DNA from: Cellvibrio japonicus Ueda107
GTDB taxonomy: Bacteria; Pseudomonadota; Gammaproteobacteria; Pseudomonadales; Cellvibrionaceae
NCBI RefSeq assembly: GCF_000019225.1
Contig: NC_010995.1
Coordinates: 2,860,501 to 2,924,500, forward strand
DNA length: 64,000 nucleotides
Direction: 5' to 3'
How positions within the stretch are numbered: the first letter of the stretch is position 1; each line of letters begins with the position of its first letter. Made by a program: the position numbers and the translations under genes. Shown here piece by piece: positions 1 to 7,905 of the stretch. The notes beneath the pieces are model-generated. The model saw nothing but the letters and a program-made list of their open reading frames with translations, ran no database searches and was not told where the DNA came from.

Positions 1-435
1 ATATTAAAGACTGACTGGCAAACCCACAGTGCGGAACTCACCCGAGTCCGCACGCTGGTTTTTATGGAAGAACAACAGGTCTCAGCGGAAGATGAATGGG
101 ACGGATTGGACAACAGTGCCACGCATTTTCTGGTCACCGACAATCAACAAACCATAGGCTGCGCACGTTTGCTACAGGAACATCACAACGGCCAAACCCT
201 ATTCCATATTGGACGTGTCGCCATACTCAAACCCCGGCGCGGGCAAGGTATTGGCCACCAATTAATGCAGGTAGTCATTAACCACTGCCGGCAACTCTCG
301 CCAACAACCCCTATCTACCTGCACGCCCAATGCGAGCGGCAGCATTTTTACGAGGTGTTGGGCTTTGAAGTTGAAGGCGACATCTTTATAGATGCAGGTA
401 TTCCCCACATCAGTATGCGCTACAAAACACAATGA
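1..435 (+). CDS. GNAT-family N-acetyltransferase, ElaA/YjcF-like (5' end outside window)
   Basis: The reading frame is open from base 1 through the ATG at 64, and the residues before that ATG (TDWQTHSAELTRVR then FMEEQQV, EWDGLD) match the usual start of ElaA/YjcF-type acetyltransferases. The real start therefore lies left of the window. The acetyl-CoA pyrophosphate loop is seen as RRGQGIG after the RVAIL strand, and the C-terminal FYEVLGF / GIPHISM block is typical of the family. It should transfer an acetyl group from acetyl-CoA to an amine; the substrate cannot be told. The next gene starts 13 nt downstream with its own Shine-Dalgarno sequence, so the two are probably co-transcribed. Confidence 0.88.
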   Translation: MLKTDWQTHSAELTRVRTLVFMEEQQVSAEDEWDGLDNSATHFLVTDNQQTIGCARLLQEHHNGQTLFHIGRVAILKPRRGQGIGHQLMQVVINHCRQLSPTTPIYLHAQCERQHFYEVLGFEVEGDIFIDAGIPHISMRYKTQ

Positions 436-448
436 CAGGAACCACCCC

Positions 449-949
449 ATGGCCGAACAATCCAGTGTCAGTGAATACTTATGGCTGTTAGACGGGCTCG
501 ACGATTTTCAACAACAAAGCCTCTTGCTGGTTCAACAAAGTATTCGCCAAATCGCCATCCTCACCCGCGACCTGGACGCCCCCGTCTATGACACGGCGGA
601 ATTTATCCAGGCCCTCTCCAACTTTGCCCGCGCCAGCCGCCATGCACAGGTACAGATACTCGTCAAAGACACCAAACCTGCCATAGAACGCGGCCATAAA
701 CTGATTCGATTAACACAACGCCTCTCCGGAAAAATCCAACTGAAAAAAATGACCGTAGAACCCAACAACAGCGAAATGGGTTTTATGCTGTGCGACAACA
801 GCCAATTACTCTACAAAAACGACGAAGCCACCTACCGCGGCTTCGCCAACTTCCAGGCCGCACGCGAAGTACGACAACTGCGCGAACAATTTAATTATGT
901 GTGGCAATACGCAGAGGAAGAGCCGGAGTTTAAACAGTTAAGCCTCTGA
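449..949 (+). CDS. conserved hypothetical protein paired with GNAT acetyltransferase
   Basis: A 166-residue protein beginning MAEQSSVSEYLW. I chose the ATG at 449 over the longer frame from 392 because CAGGA lies just upstream and the longer frame would overlap the acetyltransferase. No signal peptide or membrane segment is present. The centre (ARASRHAQVQILVKD, then a C-terminal FANFQAAREVRQLREQF) resembles the phospholipase-D-like fold without its HKD catalytic signature. From memory, uncharacterised proteins of this type sit next to or are fused with GNAT enzymes in pseudomonads, but I cannot name a function. Co-transcription with the acetyltransferase is likely. Confidence 0.75.
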   Translation: MAEQSSVSEYLWLLDGLDDFQQQSLLLVQQSIRQIAILTRDLDAPVYDTAEFIQALSNFARASRHAQVQILVKDTKPAIERGHKLIRLTQRLSGKIQLKKMTVEPNNSEMGFMLCDNSQLLYKNDEATYRGFANFQAAREVRQLREQFNYVWQYAEEEPEFKQLSL

Positions 950-982
950 CCTTTGGGCTGGATGCTATAGCCACACTCCAGG

Positions 983-1240
983 CTATCCATCGGATGAAGC
1001 GGAAAGGATGATTTGACCGGGGCTGACAGTCACTTGCAGCTCGGTACCAATCGGCAGGTTAGCCTGCTCCAGCCAATAACCTTTGAGCAGGATAAACGGC
1101 ACAAACCGCGGGCGGGACTTTTTGCGGAAGGTCGGGCTGTGGAACTGATAATCGTAATAGCCTTCGCGGACTTTGAGCTGGCGATGGTAGGGAAACTTTG
1201 CAGTCGAGCGGAACTCTGGCTTATCATTGCGCTTAGCCAT
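983..1240 (-). CDS. symE: SymE-like type I toxin (copy 1)
   Basis: An 85-residue basic protein with the SymE-family core: HRQLKVREGYYDYQ, SRPRFVPFILLKGYWLEQA, then PIGTELQVTV and PGQIILS. E. coli SymE is an SOS-induced toxin with an AbrB-like fold whose translation is blocked by the antisense RNA SymR. AGGAG lies 6 nt before the ATG. The gene is convergent with the 449-949 gene and stops 33 nt from it. A second copy with few changes lies at 29639-29896, and the identity runs on upstream of the start through a hairpin, so toxin and control region were duplicated together. Toxicity is inferred from the family only. Confidence 0.8.
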   Translation of the reverse strand: MAKRNDKPEFRSTAKFPYHRQLKVREGYYDYQFHSPTFRKKSRPRFVPFILLKGYWLEQANLPIGTELQVTVSPGQIILSASSDG

Positions 1241-1428
1241 AATGGACTCCTGTTTAGTCTGTTGTGGTTAGCTGCCTCTGGGTGTTACCGCACTCAGGGG
1301 TAGCGCCTTTGTTTAAAGGGTTTTGAATGTAAGAATTGCTGCTTGAATGCTCCTTTATTTGGGTTGCAAGCAGGGATAATGAAACACCAAGAAGCTGTAT
1401 AAATCAACAGTTTCTTGGTGTTTTTTTA
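1230..1428 (+). ncRNA. candidate SymR-like antisense RNA opposite the symE 5' region
   Basis: The block upstream of symE is conserved in both copies of the unit and ends in a strong plus-strand intrinsic terminator. A plus-strand transcript ending there would be antisense to the symE leader, as SymR is in E. coli. The 5' end is a guess and I could not find a convincing promoter. A read-through terminator for the 449-949 gene is the main alternative, but that does not explain why the hairpin travels with symE at 30 kb. Confidence 0.35.
1382..1428 (+). terminator. Rho-independent terminator of the symE unit (copy 1)
   Basis: AAACACCAAGAAGCTG pairs with CAGTTTCTTGGTGTTT across a 10-nt loop and runs into seven T residues on the plus strand. 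On the minus strand the T-run is weaker. The copy at 30037-30082 has a changed stem that still pairs. Confidence 0.8.
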
Positions 1429-1453
1429 TGCGGGGGGAGCTGGGGGAGTTTAC

Positions 1454-1506
1454 GTCTAACGTCGCACTCCGCAGAAAAATTGTCCGACGGCAGCGCCTTG
1501 TTAGCA
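1454..1506 (-). other. integron attC site (end of cassette 1)
   Basis: Read on the minus strand, the site starts TGCTAAC and ends GTTAGAC, matching the RYYYAAC-like and GTTRRRY core sites of attC, with an imperfect inverted repeat between them. The stop codon of the cassette gene (TAA) lies inside the first core site, as is usual for integron gene cassettes. Length about 53 bp. Confidence 0.75.
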
Positions 1507-2211
1507 CTTTTTGCTGAGATACTGTTTACGGCCTTCATAGTCGCTCATATTGTTTGGAAATGGCCTTTTACAATTCGCACATATTGCCCTTTGCGTTTGG
1601 CCTCGCCTATAGATAAGCCTGTAGAGGCTACCTGGCATCCAGGGCTTATCAATAACCTCCAGTTCACTTTCACCGATATAACCGCACTCTGGGCATGCAC
1701 ACAAATAAAAGAAACGATCAGGTAGATTCGTTTCAAGTAGATCTATGAATTGAGCTGCCACTCCCTTTATGTATTCACTTTTATTTTCAGGGGTTAATCC
1801 GGTGTTAAAAATACAGTCTGAGCGGTCATTTACCATCCAAAGATCTTCGCTTAGCTCATCCCAAATACTATAGATTGCTTCGTAATCAGATTTCAAATAG
1901 AAGCTTTCTAGAATACCTACGCCTTTTTCTGGTTCAAGATCACCAGACACGATTTGCTTACAAAGAGCTTTCGCATAGATTTTTAGGCCTTTCTTTTTAT
2001 CGGGAAGAGATAAACCAAGATCCTTAAGCGATTTTTGAAAATATATTTCAACTTCTTCTGAGTCAGGATGTCGTTCATATCCCATACTGGCTAGAATAGC
2101 GACATTTTCAGACTCAACATTTTCATACAGCAAAGACTCAGCCCATTCCGTATAGTCTTTCGAATAGGCACTACCTAAAGCGCGTTTTCCAGTAAGCAGT
2201 TCAAATTTCAT
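1501..2211 (-). CDS. integron cassette protein, C-terminal zinc-ribbon-like, unknown function
   Basis: A 236-residue soluble protein from the ATG at 2211 (MKFELLTGKRALG); the frame is open 10 codons further, but that stretch lies inside the attC site. The C-terminal third has CPECGYIG and, about 40 residues later, CANCKRPFP, two CxxC pairs that would bind zinc. The N-terminal part is mostly helical and acidic, with no recognised domain. It is flanked by attC sites on both sides and its stop codon is part of the downstream one, so it is a mobile gene cassette. Expression would come from an integron promoter or from a neighbour. No function can be assigned. Confidence 0.75.
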   Translation of the reverse strand: MKFELLTGKRALGSAYSKDYTEWAESLLYENVESENVAILASMGYERHPDSEEVEIYFQKSLKDLGLSLPDKKKGLKIYAKALCKQIVSGDLEPEKGVGILESFYLKSDYEAIYSIWDELSEDLWMVNDRSDCIFNTGLTPENKSEYIKGVAAQFIDLLETNLPDRFFYLCACPECGYIGESELEVIDKPWMPGSLYRLIYRRGQTQRAICANCKRPFPNNMSDYEGRKQYLSKKC

Positions 2212-2215
2212 ATGA

Positions 2216-2288
2216 GCACTAACGCCCGGCACAGCGGGCAACTTGTAGCAGCAGCGGAAAGTTAGTCCACTGCTGCTGATTGTTATGG
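2216..2288 (-). other. integron attC site between the two cassettes
   Basis: On the minus strand it runs from CCATAAC to GCGTTAGTGC. Inside are an 11-bp hairpin (AGCAGCAGTGG / CCGCTGCTGCT) and a second hairpin (GCCCG / CGGGC) just before the GTTAG core. The stop codon of the upstream cassette gene (TAA) is inside the first core, and the next cassette's ATG begins 5 nt past the site. Confidence 0.75.
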
Positions 2289-2678
2289 CTGTCGACTCGT
2301 TGGCCTGGTGTTATAAGGGCGCAAGAAGAAAGAGTCATTCATTTCGCGATAGCTGACATTGACGTCGTGACACATTGCCTTGATCAGGACGATCAACTCA
2401 TCTTCGGAATCTACCCCAGGAGTAGTAACGGCTTTGTGGTGACGATTTAGAGCGTTCATCACCTTCGCTGAGCTATGGTACGCAATGAATATCTCGTTTA
2501 ATGCTCGAGAGAATTCGTCGCCAGTCAAATCGTACCGATTCGCCATGAACCGCTTTAGCGTGTCCAGTTTCGATTTTCGCTGTTCATGGCGCCTGTAGTA
2601 AAAGGTTGATACTGCTACTCCGGCCAAGCCCGATACTAAAGATGATAGGACCATCCACAAAATTTGTTCGTTGCTCAA
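2283..2678 (-). CDS. integron cassette protein, small single-pass membrane protein
   Basis: A 131-residue protein if translation starts at the TTG at 2678, which has GGAG 6 nt upstream. The longer frame from 2756 would read through the attC site and an insertion-sequence end, so I rejected it. Residues about 6-24 form a membrane helix (WMVLSSLVSGLAGVAVSTF) followed at once by YYRRHEQRKSK, so the rest should be cytoplasmic. The remainder is helical with no known motif. The TAA stop lies within the attC core, marking it as a cassette. Unknown function; the membrane anchor would fit a defence or stress accessory protein, but that is a guess. Confidence 0.65.
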   Translation of the reverse strand: MSNEQILWMVLSSLVSGLAGVAVSTFYYRRHEQRKSKLDTLKRFMANRYDLTGDEFSRALNEIFIAYHSSAKVMNALNRHHKAVTTPGVDSEDELIVLIKAMCHDVNVSYREMNDSFFLRPYNTRPTSRQP

Positions 2679-2692
2679 CGCTGTCTCCGATT

Positions 2693-2730
2693 GCCATAAC
2701 GCCTGAATTAAGCCGCGCCGCGTAGCGGCA
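2693..2730 (-). other. truncated attC site (attI-proximal side lost)
   Basis: The minus strand reads TGCCGCTACGCGGCGCGG, then CTTAATTCAGGCGTTATGG, the typical right half of an attC site with its GTT core. The left half is missing because an IS3-family terminal repeat starts at 2731. This shows that at least one more cassette or the attI side once lay to the right. Confidence 0.6.
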
Positions 2731-3370
2731 TGATCTTCCCCCGATAAAATAGACACACTTAGTTACACACTAAACGTTCTTCATATTCAACGGGACTTTG
2801 GTAATTAATACCCGAATGCAACCGGGCTGTATTGTAAAATCGGTTTATATACCGTCCGATAGCCGAACACAACTCCTTCAAACTCTCAAGCGTACTCCCA
2901 CGAATCAATTCTGTTTTCAAACTGTGGTAAAACGATTCCATGTGTGCATTATCGGTGCAGCAACCAACACGATTGACACTGTGTTCCAATCCATGCCACC
3001 TGAGCATGGATTGGTATTCATGGCCAATAAATTCCACACCTCTATCTGAGTGAACAATAACTCCCCTGGGATAAGCCGTTCTACACGCTTTTTACCAACG
3101 CAATGTCCCTGCTTTTCAAGTGCTTTCTGAATGCGTGGGCTTCCATAGCGCCCCTCACTTTCTGTGTAGATCTTTTGAATCAACTGACTTACGGATGTAT
3201 TCCAAGGCCATCTGCCACATCGTTAATTTTGTAATCAGGATCGCTACTGAGCTTGACCGCCCGGATTTTAAATTCTGTTGAATAAGCCCATGTCCTACGT
3301 GGATTTTTGTACCTTGGCATAATGACACCTTCTCGTTAGAAAAAGTGTCTACTAAATCGGGGGAGGTTCA
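2731..3370 (-). mobile_element. internally deleted IS3-family insertion sequence
   Basis: The element is bounded by 26-bp inverted repeats, TGATCTTCCCCCGATAAAAT at the left and TGAACCTCCCCCGATTTAGT at the right, both continuing AGACAC; 21 of 26 positions match. At 640 bp it is about half the usual IS3 length. No exact target duplication is seen: the left flank is the broken attC and the right flank is the IS110-type region, so sequence has been lost or rearranged around it. Confidence 0.8.
2759..3320 (-). pseudogene. IS3-family transposase remnants (OrfA start plus OrfB pieces)
   Basis: From 3320 the frame reads MPRYKNPRRTWAYSTEFK, then DYKINDVADGLGIHP and a stop: the start of an OrfA helix-turn-helix protein. 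From 3183 a piece with EGRYGSPRIQKAL is the pre-catalytic segment of OrfB. From 3037 the end of the DDE domain follows (EFIGHEYQSM, TDNAHMESFYHSLKTE with the last catalytic Glu, then NRFYNTARLHS). The middle of OrfB, including the first catalytic Asp, is gone and the frames do not join. The element cannot make its own transposase. Confidence 0.8.
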
Positions 3371-3595
3371 CCATCCGTTTGATTGCTTTGTATGATTGAT
3401 TTCGACCGTTTCCATCAAATTCATAACGCGATAAGGTGGAGCCCATACCTGCGTCAACAGGTATTCAGTAAGGTAGCCCGATTGATTACTGGCGCCGTAT
3501 ATCGAGCCCGTTAACAAGCGTGGGCACCTTACTGATTCTACTTTTAACTCGAACAGTCGAATGGGCTCCAAGCCCGAATGTAGCAAGGGTGAGTT
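3371..3595 (+). other. non-coding leader of IS110-type element, possible bridge-RNA region
   Basis: This 225-bp stretch has no credible gene on either strand. In IS110-group elements the left non-coding end encodes the structured bridge RNA that guides recombination (known for IS621). Short self-complementary pieces are present, such as GGGCTCCAAGCCC near 3563-3575. Whether this element belongs to that group, and whether a guide RNA is still encoded, cannot be settled by eye. Confidence 0.3.
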
Positions 3596-4255
3596 ATGAA
3601 TACAACTACCAACGCACACATTGATTGCCGCGAAAGACATGTAGGAATCGACATCGGTAAAAGCATGCTGGATGTGTGCATTTACGAACTTGATGTTTAT
3701 TTGCAACACCCCAACACCCCGGAAGGAATTCGCACGTTACTGAAAAAACTATCGCGTTACAAGCTGACCCGCATTCTGGTTGAGGCAACCGGTGGCTACG
3801 AACGCGGCTTGGTAGAAGCCTGCACGGAAAAAGAATTGCCGGTCATCATTGTGCAGCCAACCCAGGTGCGCCAGTTCGCCAAAGCCCAAGGCATTATTGC
3901 CAAAACGGACAAGCTGGATTCGCGCTTAATCGCACGATTTGGTGCTGTAATGAAGCCGGAGGTTAGGCCATTAAACAGTAAAAAAGTCCGCTATATCAGA
4001 GACTTGTTATCGCGTAAGCGTCAATTGAATGAGATGCGAACCCAGGAGCTCAACCGTCAGCACAAGGCGCCTGCCATACTGGCAGCAACGCATAAGCGCC
4101 TGATCAAAGTGCTTGATAAAGAGATCGAATGGGTCAACCAGTTACTGGCCAAAGCGGTCAGCGAAGTGACCGAATGGCAGCGCACTTATGAGATTTTAAA
4201 TTCTGTTCCAGGTGTGGGTGATGGCGTCACCTTTACCTTGCTTTTGCACGATATT
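3596..4255 (+). pseudogene. IS110-family transposase, truncated
   Basis: The N-terminal RuvC-like DEDD domain is clear: HVGIDIGKSMLDV (first Asp), ILVEATGGYERGLV (Glu) and AKTDKLDSRLIARF (the Asp pair). The C-terminal transposase domain only begins (LNSVPGVGDGVTFTLL) and then runs into unrelated sequence and stops, about 100 residues short, so the region with the catalytic serine is missing. GGGTGAG precedes the ATG at a normal distance. Not expected to be active. Confidence 0.85.
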
Positions 4256-6740
4256 GACCATTTTCCTTCTTAACATCCCCTTCCCCCAAAACAATATCTA
4301 CATTTCTACGAAAAGCAGCAATACAACCACTGGTACTACCTTTTTTACACAACTCATCTATTGCACCCTCCATGCTTTCTCTATTTTGAATCGTTACCCA
4401 ACGTTGCTTCTCTAAAAATTTAACAGGATCTCCGCTTGCATACCTATGCTGCAACTGGAAATAAGCTGTCTGCACCAAGTGAAACATGGCACCATGACCA
4501 CTTCCCGACAATACCAGATTATTGCTTTCTTCATCATCAGGTGGCTCTTCAATCCATTTCCCGCCCGTCGCTGCATCGCCAAAAGCAGTAGCAAACTTTT
4601 TCGCAACCTGCACAGAGACCTGTGGGTTCAAACCTTTATTGTCACATTTGAGATCCGCTTGAGTAAGTGTTTCATCGGGATCTGGTTCATCCTGAGGATT
4701 AATAAGTGCACCACAAGTCATTTCCCAACCTAAATACGCAATCGTTGCAAGCACAACAGGCGTTGAATAACGCATATTGCCTTTATTTCGTACAAAACTA
4801 ACCAAAGAGCGCTGCCCTGCCTTCAAATTCAATGTCACTGCGGCTTTTAAGGTACTTGGTGAATGAAGGTATTTCACAAAATCTTTCGCATCAGCGCCCT
4901 TCAAACTCTCTTTAATAACCTTGATAGCATCGGGTAATGCTTTAGCCTCAGCAGAAGATACTCTCGTAGCCACTGTCGCTAATGCTTTTCCAAATGCACG
5001 ACCAGAAATACGCACAACAGTACCAGTTACACCGGCATGAGCCTGACTCATCATCCAACCCAGCGGCAACGCCGGTTGTTGTGGCTCAAACAAGGCTACT
5101 TCCGGTATTTCCCCTTCACCATCCCAACCCTCCGCCGGCAGCGCCAGGTATTCCACCCAGCTCAGAATGTCCTCTCCACTGTCCACCGTCCTGAACATAA
5201 ACTCCAAACCCTTCCTCGCCTCAGGGTCGTTGTACATCTCCGCTATCACGATAAAGAACGGGATCATGTGCCACAGAATATCGAACTGCCCCTTCTTCGC
5301 CCGCGAGATCACTCCGCTGAACATGCCCCCAAAATACTTCAGGAACTTGGGATTAATCCCTTTCAAGGTTTTAAACAGAACACCCAGGCTCTTCGCAAAT
5401 GGCTGTAAAACCCGACCCGGCGGTAGATAGGTCGCTGCGATGATCAGGTTGACGATAAACGTATCTCCCTCAAACTTGTCCGGATCCGTGACCGCATAGG
5501 CCAACTGTTGCAGTACTATCCCCAACTCCTGTACCGGCAGGAAGAAACCCACCACACTCATCACTCCACCCCAGAATCCCGCATGGGCCTGCGGGAACAG
5601 GAAGTTCAGCGGCAGGGCAACCGTCTGCAAATCCAGCGGGGTGCCCTCGCTGTGCATTCCCGCCATCACCTCGAAGGCTTGCAGGGAGATCAGCGACGCA
5701 TATTGGTGAACCTTATCGGTATGCACCGCTACACGATGCAAGCTGATCTGGCCTCCATGTTCATGCAGCTTGCCGGTACTCCTGAGAGAAAGGGTTTCCA
5801 GTTCCTCCACCAGGGTGACGGTGGTTTGGGTGCTGCCATCGGCAAAGGTCAGTACCGGTGATGAAGCCCAGTTGTACCATTTGAGATTGTCGAGATAGCC
5901 GTTGAAGGCGCCGGCAATGACCAGGTCATGATTGGCTTCGGGGTCGTCATTGCCGCTGCTGTTGCCACTCCAGAGATAATCCACCGCACCGCTGGCCGGG
6001 GTTTCGTAACGCTGGTCGTTGACCCACAGTTCCAGCTTGCCCCCCTGATAACGGGCAGAGACCTGATACCAACGGGCGGGAAAGATCGGATTACTGGTGA
6101 CCGTAAAGTCACCTTCAGTTGTACGTACACGGTAGCTGAAGCGCATACCGCTGTAACTCAGGCGCTGGCCACCTTGCCCCAGGTTGACCAGATCACCGCC
6201 AACCTCACCCTTGGGATACACCTCCAGGGTAAAACCCGTGTTCTGCGCTAAACCCAGGGCACTGACACCATCGCCCCAGGCCTTGCTGGTGCCCGGATTG
6301 AACGCCATGCTCGTGCCCGCTCCCAGGCGGGCATTCTGCTGCGGCGATACCTGCATTCCCTTTAACGGGAAGCGACCGCCGTCATCATCCAGGGTGTTGT
6401 CATCTATCTGGTTAAAGAAATAGGCCGCGATAGGCGCAAGGTTCGGATCGTGGCTATCCCCGAGGGTTACGGTGATTGGCTCGCCTACGGAACCCTTGAC
6501 CTGGATACTGGCCGCCGTTTCGTAGGGAACATTAACGCCAACACCGTCGAACCGATCATAGGTGAAGGTGCCATTACCGGCGCGGTCACCTATGACCGCT
6601 GCATTGGCCACCTCCAGGTCACGCTCTTCCGGATTGGCATAATTAACGCTGAAGGCCTGACGCTTGACCGAGGTGCGCAATACCTGTGCGGTGATTTCAC
6701 CAATCCCCTGGGAGCCCGGTGCGGTTACGGTGGTCGTGGC
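4233..6740 (-). pseudogene. headless nuclease-toxin module, second copy, cut off at its C-terminus by IS110
   Basis: From 6740 the sequence is nearly identical to codons inside the 2199-aa toxin gene (9238-10929) and has no start region of its own; the first ATG, at 6680, is only an internal codon. It carries the end of an Ig-like domain, a LamG-like domain (WYQVSARYQGGKLELWVNDQ) and a linker ending LPLGWMMSQA. After that point similarity to the 2199-aa protein falls sharply: the toxin part is a distant homologue with RRNVDIVLGEGD, the first half of a PD-(D/E)xK nuclease site. The following ExK strand is missing because the IS110 remnant begins there. No immunity gene remains downstream. The arrangement resembles orphan toxin tips of Rhs and CDI loci. 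Confidence 0.8.
5049..6740 (-). repeat. 1.7-kb direct repeat, copy in headless module
   Basis: Nearly identical to 9238-10929 at a constant offset of 4189 bp. The left limit is the codons for GWMM(S/N)QA(H/Y)A, where the toxins diverge. The right limit is an abrupt break 10 bp from the stop codon of the 118-aa gene. Confidence 0.9.
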
Positions 6741-6749
6741 TTTATGGTT

Positions 6750-7106
6750 TTACCACTCGCTGTCCTCAGGATTATCCATATACAAATCCTGAACACCGCA
6801 AAGCTCCAATAACTCACGGATTTTGGGCAACAAATCAAAGATGATCCAGCCGCCATTAACACAGGTTTCAAATTGATTGCCATCCTGTTCCCAGGATTCA
6901 AAAATTAACGCTTCACCACCCGCATTACTTTTATCGCACTCGTCCATAATTTCAGTGATAAGTGCTGATGCCTGTTCACCAAATCGGTCAAATTGTTCTT
7001 CCAGCCAGGCACCACGTTTGTGGTCACACAAGCCTTCGGCTAGCTGTACCCAAAAGTCAGTATCCTTTTCAGGGCTGGTGAATTTAATATCGACATAAAT
7101 TTCCAT
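6750..7106 (-). CDS. small acidic protein, candidate immunity protein
   Basis: A 118-residue acidic, cytoplasmic-type protein (MEIYVDIKF; ending DNPEDSEW) with no signal peptide and no family I recognise. It starts 5 nt after the stop of the 261-aa gene and so belongs to the same transcript as the 2199-aa nuclease toxin. Its stop is followed within 10 bp by the headless module. It may be a second immunity protein, or the immunity partner of another module that was lost when the headless copy arrived. Small, acidic proteins directly after nuclease toxins are typical inhibitors; this is inference from position and charge. Confidence 0.6.
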   Translation of the reverse strand: MEIYVDIKFTSPEKDTDFWVQLAEGLCDHKRGAWLEEQFDRFGEQASALITEIMDECDKSNAGGEALIFESWEQDGNQFETCVNGGWIIFDLLPKIRELLELCGVQDLYMDNPEDSEW

Positions 7107-7111
7107 GCAGC

Positions 7112-7897
7112 TTATTGATTACCTTTTTTAGCTTCTTGCCATAATTCTTTAATTTCATTAGACACAACTAAAGAATCTAGAACCATAGGGAAATTAGTCA
7201 AAAATTTCATTCTAGCCTCAAGAGCATCCCCATCCAAAGAACCTACTTGCGACTGACAATCGATTATCGATTTGAACATAGATTTAATTATTTTAGCCGC
7301 CCTATGAATAAACTCACCTTCATCATCTTTTTCAAAAACATTATCCGGAAGCTGTTCAAGATAACTAGAAAAATAATTTATTTTTGTAATCCACTTTGGC
7401 TCATTAGCATAAAGGCCCGACAACCACCCTTTAATACCTAGAGAAAATTTTGCTGCAATTTTTCCGTAATCAATGTCAAAGCCAACTATTTTTTTTTCTT
7501 TTCCTACAGGAACACGTGATGCAATCACTGGCCGAAAAATTTCACCTGCAAAATAATCCCACATCGCAAGCTCCTGACTCTCATCAAGCGCACGACCGGA
7601 CATATCGCCAAACTGGAAATAAAATATTTTTTCAAACTCCGATGCTGCTTCCTTTGTATCAAACATATGCTCAAAAATATAATCCCATGCCTCCGGTGTC
7701 TGAATTGGGAACCAGTAGAACTTGGCACCATCACTCATTTCTTCGCCATCACGAAGAGTCCCTGTCATAAAATAATGATGAACTTTTTCAACCTCCTTTT
7801 TCCTTAATCCTTCACTCAGGCTTTCTCCTATAGGCTTCCATAGCGCCTCTCGCCTTTTTATCCACTCCGGGTCTTTTGTAATCGACAAATCAATCAT
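7112..7897 (-). CDS. candidate immunity protein for the 2199-aa nuclease toxin
   Basis: A 261-residue protein without signal peptide or membrane helix, starting 8 nt after the toxin's stop codon. Clusters of aromatic residues (AKFYWFPIQTPEAWDYIF) and an acidic, helical C-terminal half are visible, but no known domain. A cytoplasmic location fits protection against a nuclease, in contrast to the exported partners of the lytic toxins further right. The neighbour at 6750-7106 is translated 5 nt downstream. The role rests on position only. Confidence 0.65.
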   Translation of the reverse strand: MIDLSITKDPEWIKRREALWKPIGESLSEGLRKKEVEKVHHYFMTGTLRDGEEMSDGAKFYWFPIQTPEAWDYIFEHMFDTKEAASEFEKIFYFQFGDMSGRALDESQELAMWDYFAGEIFRPVIASRVPVGKEKKIVGFDIDYGKIAAKFSLGIKGWLSGLYANEPKWITKINYFSSYLEQLPDNVFEKDDEGEFIHRAAKIIKSMFKSIIDCQSQVGSLDGDALEARMKFLTNFPMVLDSLVVSNEIKELWQEAKKGNQ

Positions 7898-7905
7898 GCT
7901 GACTC

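Larger units (their letters stand above)
3371..4255 (+). mobile_element. IS110-family element, 3' part missing
   Basis: A transposase of the IS110 family with about 225 bp of non-coding sequence before it, directly abutting the IS3-family repeat on the left. On the right the element stops inside the transposase gene, and the sequence passes into the end of the headless toxin module, which reads on the other strand. The exact junction is within about 4240-4265; both outer boundaries are approximate. Confidence 0.65.

Noticed and set aside
392..448. Upstream start for the 166-aa gene
   Set aside because: It would overlap the acetyltransferase gene, and the better ribosome site precedes the ATG at 449.
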